Positions 58,957-64,000 of a DNA stretch of 64,000 nucleotides are shown piece after piece. Within the stretch, counting starts at the first letter, position 1. The number at the start of each line of letters is the position of its first letter. Made by a program: the position numbers and the translations under genes. Under the pieces are notes generated by a model. That model did no database searches. It was given only the letters and a program-made list of their open reading frames with translations, and was not told the origin of the DNA. Source of the stretch: Dugong dugon (taxonomy: Eukaryota > Chordata > Mammalia > Sirenia > Dugongidae); contig CM057462.1 in the NCBI GenBank assembly GCA_030035585.1, forward strand, positions 120,895,234 to 120,959,233, in the 5' to 3' direction.

Positions 58957-60142
58957 AAACCCATGAAAAAGTTCACATGCAAAATGTAACAATCCTTGTT
59001 GGTTACCAGGGATGGGAGGGGAGGGGGGGAAATACTAAATAGGCAATAGATAAGTGGTATCTTGGGTGAAAGGTGAGACAGTACACAATACAAGGGAAAC
59101 TAACACAACCTGCACAAGGAAAGGTCATGGAGGCCCCATGGACACATCCAAACTCCCCAAGGGACTGAGTTGTTGGACGGAGGGCTCTGGGGACCATGGT
59201 CTCGGGGAACATCTAGCTCAATTGGCATGACACTACTTATAAAGATAATGCTCTACATTCTACCTTGGTGAGTAGTGTCTGGGGTCTTAAAAACCTGTGA
59301 GCGGCCATCTAAGATACTACACTGGTCTCATCCCTTTGGGAGCAAGGGAGAATGAAGAGAACAGGATACAACGAAAAGATTAGTCCAAAGGACTAATTGT
59401 CCACAGCTACCAAGACCTCCACCGGACTGAGTCCAGTACAGCTAGATGGTGCCCTGCTACTACCGCTGACTGCTCTGACCAGGATCACAACAGAGGGTTC
59501 TGGACAGAGCTGGAGAAGGATGTAGAGCATAATTCTAACTCACAAAAAAAAAGACCAGATTTACTGGCCTAAAGGAGACTGGAGAAACCTCAAGAGTATG
59601 GCCCCCAGACACCCTTTTATTTCAGTGGTGAAGTTACCTTCGAGGTTCACTGTTCAGCCTGGGAGTGGACAGCCCAGTAAAACCAAATGAGACTAACGAG
59701 GTATAGGAGTCCAGTGACAAGGGCCAGAAGGCAGAAGGGGAGTAGGAAGCTGATGATAGGGAACACAAGGTTGAGTAAGGATACTGTTGATGTGTTGTGA
59801 GATTGTTAACCATTGTTATAGGGCAACATTCGTAGTAACTGTTAAATGGGAGGCTATTTTGTCCTGTAAGCCTTCATCTTAAGTGAGAATAACAGCACAA
59901 TTAGAAGAGCGTAGTCAATGTCACTTAAATGTGTACGTAAAAAGTTTTGAAATGAGGTATCTTTGGCTATGTGTATTTTCACCAAAAAAAAAAAAAAAAA
60001 TACTGAGAATTTAGAGGGTTAAAATGTTGTGGGATTGTTAACCAAAGTCATAAAACAGCATGTGTACTACTGTTACATGAGAAACTGTTTGTTCTGTAAG
60101 CCTTCACCTGAAGTACAATAAAATATTAAAAAGATAAAAATA
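57349..60142 (+). mobile_element. 5'-truncated young L1 with an extra P module after its poly(A)
   Basis: Begins in ORF2 just downstream of the FADD codons (atactatacatagaaaaccc), continues to the ORF2 stop at 58954-58956, the 3' UTR with P+Q and a poly(A) at 59982-60000. It then continues with a second P-type L1 3' end (60001-60120; 'gtaagccttcacctgaagta') and its own A-rich tail. An exact 15-bp duplication, aagtgtgttatgcca, lies immediately outside (57334-57348, 60143-60157), so the whole composite arrived in one event. Confidence 0.93.
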
Positions 60143-60157
60143 AAGTGTGTTATGCCA
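60143..60157. repeat. Target duplication of the young L1, right copy
   Basis: aagtgtgttatgcca, exact match to 57334-57348. Confidence 0.95.
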
Positions 60158-60930
60158 GTTGACCTGAATGTCTTCCTGAACTATGGTCCCTAGGGCTTGA
60201 CTTTTTTTTTAACCCGTGGATTATTTGAAGCATGTTATTTAGTTCCGAAATATTTGTGGATTTTTCAAATATCCTTGTGTTATTTATTTCTAATTTAATT
60301 CCATTGTAATTAGAGAACATATTTTGTATGATTCAAATTCTTTTGAATTTAGCAAGCTTTGTTTTATGACTCAGAATATGGTCTACCTTAAGTGTTCCGT
60401 GTGTGCTTGAAAAGAGTATGTATCTATTCTGGTTGAAGTGTTCTATAAATGTCGTTAAGGTCAAGTTGGTTGACAATATTGTTCAGGTTTTCTGTATCCT
60501 TACGATTTTCTGTCTATTCATTTTATCAGTTGTGGAGAGAGTGATGATAAAATCATTGACTATACGTGTGGATTTATTTTTCCTTTAATTGTATGTTCTC
60601 GGAATCTCTTACATGTGCACAAATGTTTAGGATTGTTGTATCCTTTTGATAATTATGGAATAATCCTCTTGACCCCTAGTAATATTCTTTGCTCTGAAAT
60701 CTTGTTAGTAATATGGCCACTCCAGCTTTTTTTGATTCATATTAATTCATGATATATCTTTTTCCAGTCTTTTCATTTTAACCTATTTGTTTCTTTTATT
60801 TAAAGTGGGTTTCCTATAAGCGCCATATAACTGAGTCTTGCATTTTTATCCAGACTGACAATCTCTACCTTTTAATTGGGCTATTTGGATCATTCACTTT
60901 TAATGTGTGGAGTACTAATTTTAATAATTA

Positions 60931-61289
60931 TAAATATGATTCAAAAATTTGGATACTCTAATGAATTTAATTATGTAACTTCTTTCATAAAATTTAATTG
61001 CTATTACAATCATTTTGTTTTGTTTAAACTTACTATATCCAGCTTATCTTAGGCTACCAAAAAGCAAAGAAAGCCAAAGTTGAGGAGGAAGGCAGAACTG
61101 CATTACAAATAAAATAACCTCCAAAGATGAGGAATTATGCTACAGAGAGTTCTTTCATAATATGTTAGTTATAGAAGGATGAAAAAGAGAATGATACCCT
61201 CAGGGTCACAAATTAGAGTCAGCAAAAATGTATTAACCAGGTTCCAGTATTATTGTAGTATGCTTTTTAATGGCTCCTATTTGGTACAG
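60931..61289. other. Unassigned sequence
   Basis: Nothing recognised. Confidence 0.5.
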
Positions 61290-61465
61290 GTTTTAGATTA
61301 TCCAGGGTCTTATATCACCTTGTGAACCTTTTAAAAATACAGATTTCCTAGTACCTCCCCAGCCCAATCTCTGGCCATTATGCCCTGGAATCCATTTTAA
61401 AATAACGTAACTCTCCATATGATTCTTAGGTTCTTCTGGGTTTGGAAACCATTGTCTGCCCTGGT
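61290..61465 (+). mobile_element. MER5-like hAT transposon remnant
   Basis: Follows the MER5A order with decay: 'atcaccttgtgaaccttt' + 'taaaaatacagatttccta', then 'tgattcttaggttcttctgg' and 'ggaaaccattgtc'. Confidence 0.6.
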
Positions 61466-61868
61466 TATTTGAACATTTTAATCTCTAACTTTTCTGATCC
61501 ATACGGTGCCAAGAGAAGAATATATTTTTAGAATGTCATACCTGCATAAAAGAGTCTTGACATGCTGTATATAACATTGCTAGGTTAATAGAGATCAAAT
61601 ACATGAAACCTTCGCTTTGTTTTAACACTGTCCTTCCTTTGGTTGCTCAGTAAAAGATTATATCTCCTATATGGTTTAATTCAATAGTACCATATTGCTT
61701 TCATTAAACAAATCTGTTGATTTGTACAATGTGCTAGGTAATAGTCACCACCTTCCTTTTAGAGAAAGAAGGTAGCCTTTTAAACACTTGTGCTTTTTTT
61801 CCCCCAAAAAGATACGTGAATTCTACTGTGATTTTTAAGTTTCTGCAATTTGTTTGGTCTCAATGTAG
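61466..61868. other. Unassigned sequence
   Basis: Nothing recognised. Confidence 0.5.
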
Positions 61869-62072
61869 AGTCCCTGGGTAGTACAGTTAACATGCTGAGC
61901 TGCTAACTGAAGAGTTGGGGGTTCAAGTCCACTCACAGGTGCCTTGGATGGAAAAGCCTGGTGATCTGTTTCCAAAAAATCAGCCATTAAAAACACTATG
62001 GAGCATAGTTCTGCTTTGGCACACATGAGGTCGCCATGAGTCAGAATTAATTTGATGGCAACTGGTTTGGTA
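61869..62072 (+). mobile_element. AfroSINE copy (gttaacatgctgagctgct subtype)
   Basis: Head 'gtccctgggtagtacagtta', B-box-like gggttcaagtccactc, tail 'gccatgagtcagaattaatt'. Related to the 4966-5152 copy by its head. Confidence 0.88.
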
Positions 62073-62914
62073 ATATGGAATTAGAATGTACTTAAGTTGC
62101 CTGATTCAAGGAGATTAAAAGGTTAAAGAATAAACAGTTTTGTATACTTGTTACTTTCCCCTCATCCCCATTGATTTTATCAATGCATACCTTTATATAT
62201 GAAGTCACTGTGGGTCAGAATCACTCAACAACAATGGATACCTTTACATAATGATTATGATTTTATTTTTAGCATGGGAAAATCCGTTTAAAAGTATATG
62301 GATTTGAAAGCTAATATAGGATATGTTCAGATTGTTTTATTATACTTTTATTATAAAGTAGATATTAAAATAACTGTTAGTAGTATTGTGTGCTAATGTT
62401 CAGTTATCTACAGGATAAAGAATGTTTTACTTGAGGAGTTTATCCATATGGTACTTGGATTATCAATATTTCACATAATCAAAATACAGTAAAACGTGAC
62501 TTAAGACACATATGGTCAAGTTTTAATATTTGATGATTGATAAGGCTGGCTAGAATTTTCTGTATGTCAGGTCATTATTGAGACTAATAGTTATTATTGC
62601 ACAGTAGACATATGTGGAATTGCCGACTAATAAAGAATTGTAGTTAACAGGATACTGTTTTTTGTCACAAGACAAAATGTAAGAGAAGAGAATGTTGGAA
62701 GTTTGTGTTTAAAAATGAACTTCTCTAGAATAACTAATTTTTAAAAGCCCATTGAAAGTGTAAATCCAACTAAAAAGCTAAAATCCAACTAAAAGTTCCT
62801 CAGAAAATGTAAAACTTAATATAAAAATTAATTTTAAAACTCAATTTTTAGTCTTAAATAACAATGTAAAATGTGCAATCTACTTGAAATTCGGATTTTA
62901 ACTATTTCAATAAG
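62073..62914. other. Unassigned AT-rich sequence with a SINE-tail scrap
   Basis: 62200-62237 (gaagtcactgtgggtcagaa, 'tcactcaacaacaatgg') is an AfroSINE tail scrap. The remainder shows nothing recognisable. Confidence 0.5.
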
Positions 62915-63250
62915 CTTATTGTTATTAGTTGCCATCTAGTAGCTCTGAATCATAGTGACACCTTGTACAACCGAACAAAATGTTGTCTGGTCCCACACTG
63001 TCTTCGTGATCGTTGGTATGCTCAAGTCCATTGCTGTGGCTGCTGTGTATTTTGAGTGTCTTCCAACTTGAGGAGCTTATTTTCAGCACTGTATTGGACA
63101 GTGTTTGGTTGTGATCCATAGGGTTTTCACTGGCTAATTTTCAGAAGTAGATCACCAGACGTGTTTTCCTAATCTATCTTAGTCTGAAAGCTCTGCTTAA
63201 ACCTGTCCACCATGGGTGACTCTGCTGGCATTTGAAATACTGGTGGCATA
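62915..63250 (-). mobile_element. Short non-autonomous RTE derivative
   Basis: Minus orientation. RTE 3' end (attagttgccatctagtagc) at the left, joined within about 150 nt to the RTE 5' UTR ('gggttttcactggctaattt', 'atctatcttagtctgaaag', 'gctctgcttaaacctgtcc'). Same architecture as 26841-27235, shortened at its 5' end. Confidence 0.78.
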
Positions 63251-63869
63251 GGATGGGAAATTGTAATCTAATCAGAATTTCTTCATATAATTTCAGTAAG
63301 TTAGGACTGGAAATTGTAGTCTGATTATAATTTATTCATCTATAGTAGAGTGTTACAAAAGGGACTATATCTTTAAAATGGTTCTTGAATTCGTGGTTGT
63401 GTCCAAAAGTGAGGATCTCAGACTAAAAGTGTCAGGGGAGCATACAGTCAAGGTCAGTCAGAATTAATAAATGTTGCATTTTCAAAGGTTTGTTAACAGT
63501 TTATTCTCATGAATAATTTAAACATTTTACTTGTGCTTCCCGTAATGATGGTTACAGCATCCTTGAAAGAGGAACTGCCTAGCCTTACAAGACCTAATGG
63601 TTGGTGAGGAGCAGCGAGGGGGATAGAACACCCATGTAACCCAGTAGAATCAATGCCATGAGTTAGACGGTGACAGATGTCATGACCAGAACACCCTCAC
63701 GATGAGTTTATACCATGAAGTTGAGTAGCATTGTTTTTCACAAACTAAGCCATATCTAAAATTATCACAAATTCCAGATTAATGGGGCACCAATTAATTC
63801 CTTACATGTAAAAGAGTATATTCTGCATCTGTCTTCTTAATAAACCAACAGAAATGCTCTGTAGAAAAC
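63251..63869. other. Unassigned sequence
   Basis: Nothing recognised beyond two similar ~30-bp stretches (near 63257 and 63308, both ggaaattgta[a/g]tct). Confidence 0.5.
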
Positions 63870-64000
63870 TAATTCTCAAAAGTGTCCCTGGACCATCATA
63901 CAGCATAATCTTGGAACTTGCTCAAAATGCAAATTCTCAGGCTCTACTGAATTAGTAACTTAGGGAGAAGATAAAAGGGGGGAGGTAAGAATCTGTGTTT
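63870..64000 (+). mobile_element. MER5A-like hAT transposon, cut by the window end
   Basis: 'attctcaaaagtgtccctgg', 'accatcatacagcataatct', 'gctcaaaatgcaaattctca', 'ctgaattagtaac', 'agaatctgtgttt' are in MER5A order; the element continues past the window. Confidence 0.75.

Larger units (their letters stand above)
56944..60210 (-). mobile_element. L1 3' UTR fragment inserted in the ancient L1
   Basis: 56961-57348 and 60143-60196 are two halves of one minus-oriented L1 3' UTR piece ('gatagccgggcaccatctag', 'ttttaagaccccagaagcc', then 'gttgacctgaatgtcttcc'). The flanks ttgactttttctttttt (56944-56960) and ttgacttttttttt (60197-60210) are its target duplication, the T-run doubling as its poly(A). 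Its 3' end is internal to the usual UTR, suggesting early polyadenylation. A young L1 interrupts it. Confidence 0.75.
54240..60930 (-). mobile_element. Ancient L1, split by later insertions
   Basis: Minus-strand L1 ORF2-derived DNA at 54240-56943 and 60211-60930. Landmarks in order: 'cccaccagcagtgtatgaga' (54745), 'ttaaaccaaccttgcattcc' (56160), 'cccagtgaagccatctgggc' (56355), then, after the insertion, 'cccgtggattatttgaagca' (60213) and 'tttcctataagcgccatata' (60810). Coding frames are destroyed. Inside lie AfroSINEs at 54541 and 55430, an L1 3' UTR fragment (56961-60196) and, within that, a young L1 (57349-60142). Confidence 0.88.

Overview
The window is repeat-dense, AT-rich mammalian nuclear DNA with no host protein-coding exon that I can recognise. 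The repeat set points to an afrotherian mammal, most likely the elephant lineage. There are about twenty AfroSINE-type SINEs (tRNA-like head, tail ending in the ctatgagtcgga motif), several RTE/Bov-B-like LINEs whose 3' tail matches the SINE tails, and L1 elements with an unusually long 3' UTR. Older eutherian repeats (MIR, MER5-like, a Tigger/MER2-like transposon) are also present. The species call is inference; the repeat identities come from reading the sequence and general knowledge of the families.

Layout. 0-7 kb: a Tigger-like transposon with TA target duplication, old L1 3' ends and SINEs. 7.1-18.6 kb: a nearly complete RTE element (minus strand, 9-bp target duplication) interrupted by a full-length 8.3-kb L1 (minus strand, 14-bp target duplication) that keeps its 5' end, decayed ORF1 and ORF2, and a GC-rich 5' UTR built of tandem monomers. 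18.6-30 kb: mostly unassigned sequence with SINEs, a U6 snRNA/L1 chimeric retrosequence, a MIR split by a 203-bp palindromic transposon, an internally deleted L1 and a short RTE derivative. 30.4-37.6 kb: a 5'-truncated L1, two older L1 3' UTRs and two LTR-like blocks. 38-46 kb: RTE copies (one lacking its endonuclease region) and SINE pairs. 48-51.3 kb: an RTE with a second RTE fragment inserted head-to-head. 51.6-52.4 kb: an LTR-like block. 54.2-60.9 kb: three L1 generations nested inside each other. 61-64 kb: MER5-like pieces, a SINE and a second short RTE derivative.

How the parts relate. SINE and RTE tails are shared, which fits SINE mobilisation by RTE proteins. L1 3' ends fall into two older modules, here called P (ending near cttcayctnaagtacaat) and Q (ending near gtgtcactgaattgtac). 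The youngest L1s carry P followed by Q. Two young L1s at 30.4-33.3 kb and 57.3-60.1 kb carry a further P module after their poly(A), have 5' cuts about 21 nt apart, and the second is clearly enclosed with that extra module by one target duplication. The U6 chimera ends in the same P module, cut at about the same place. Together these suggest recurrent chimeric retrotransposition (template switching, or transduction) at one point of the L1 3' UTR. That is the most interesting signal in the window.
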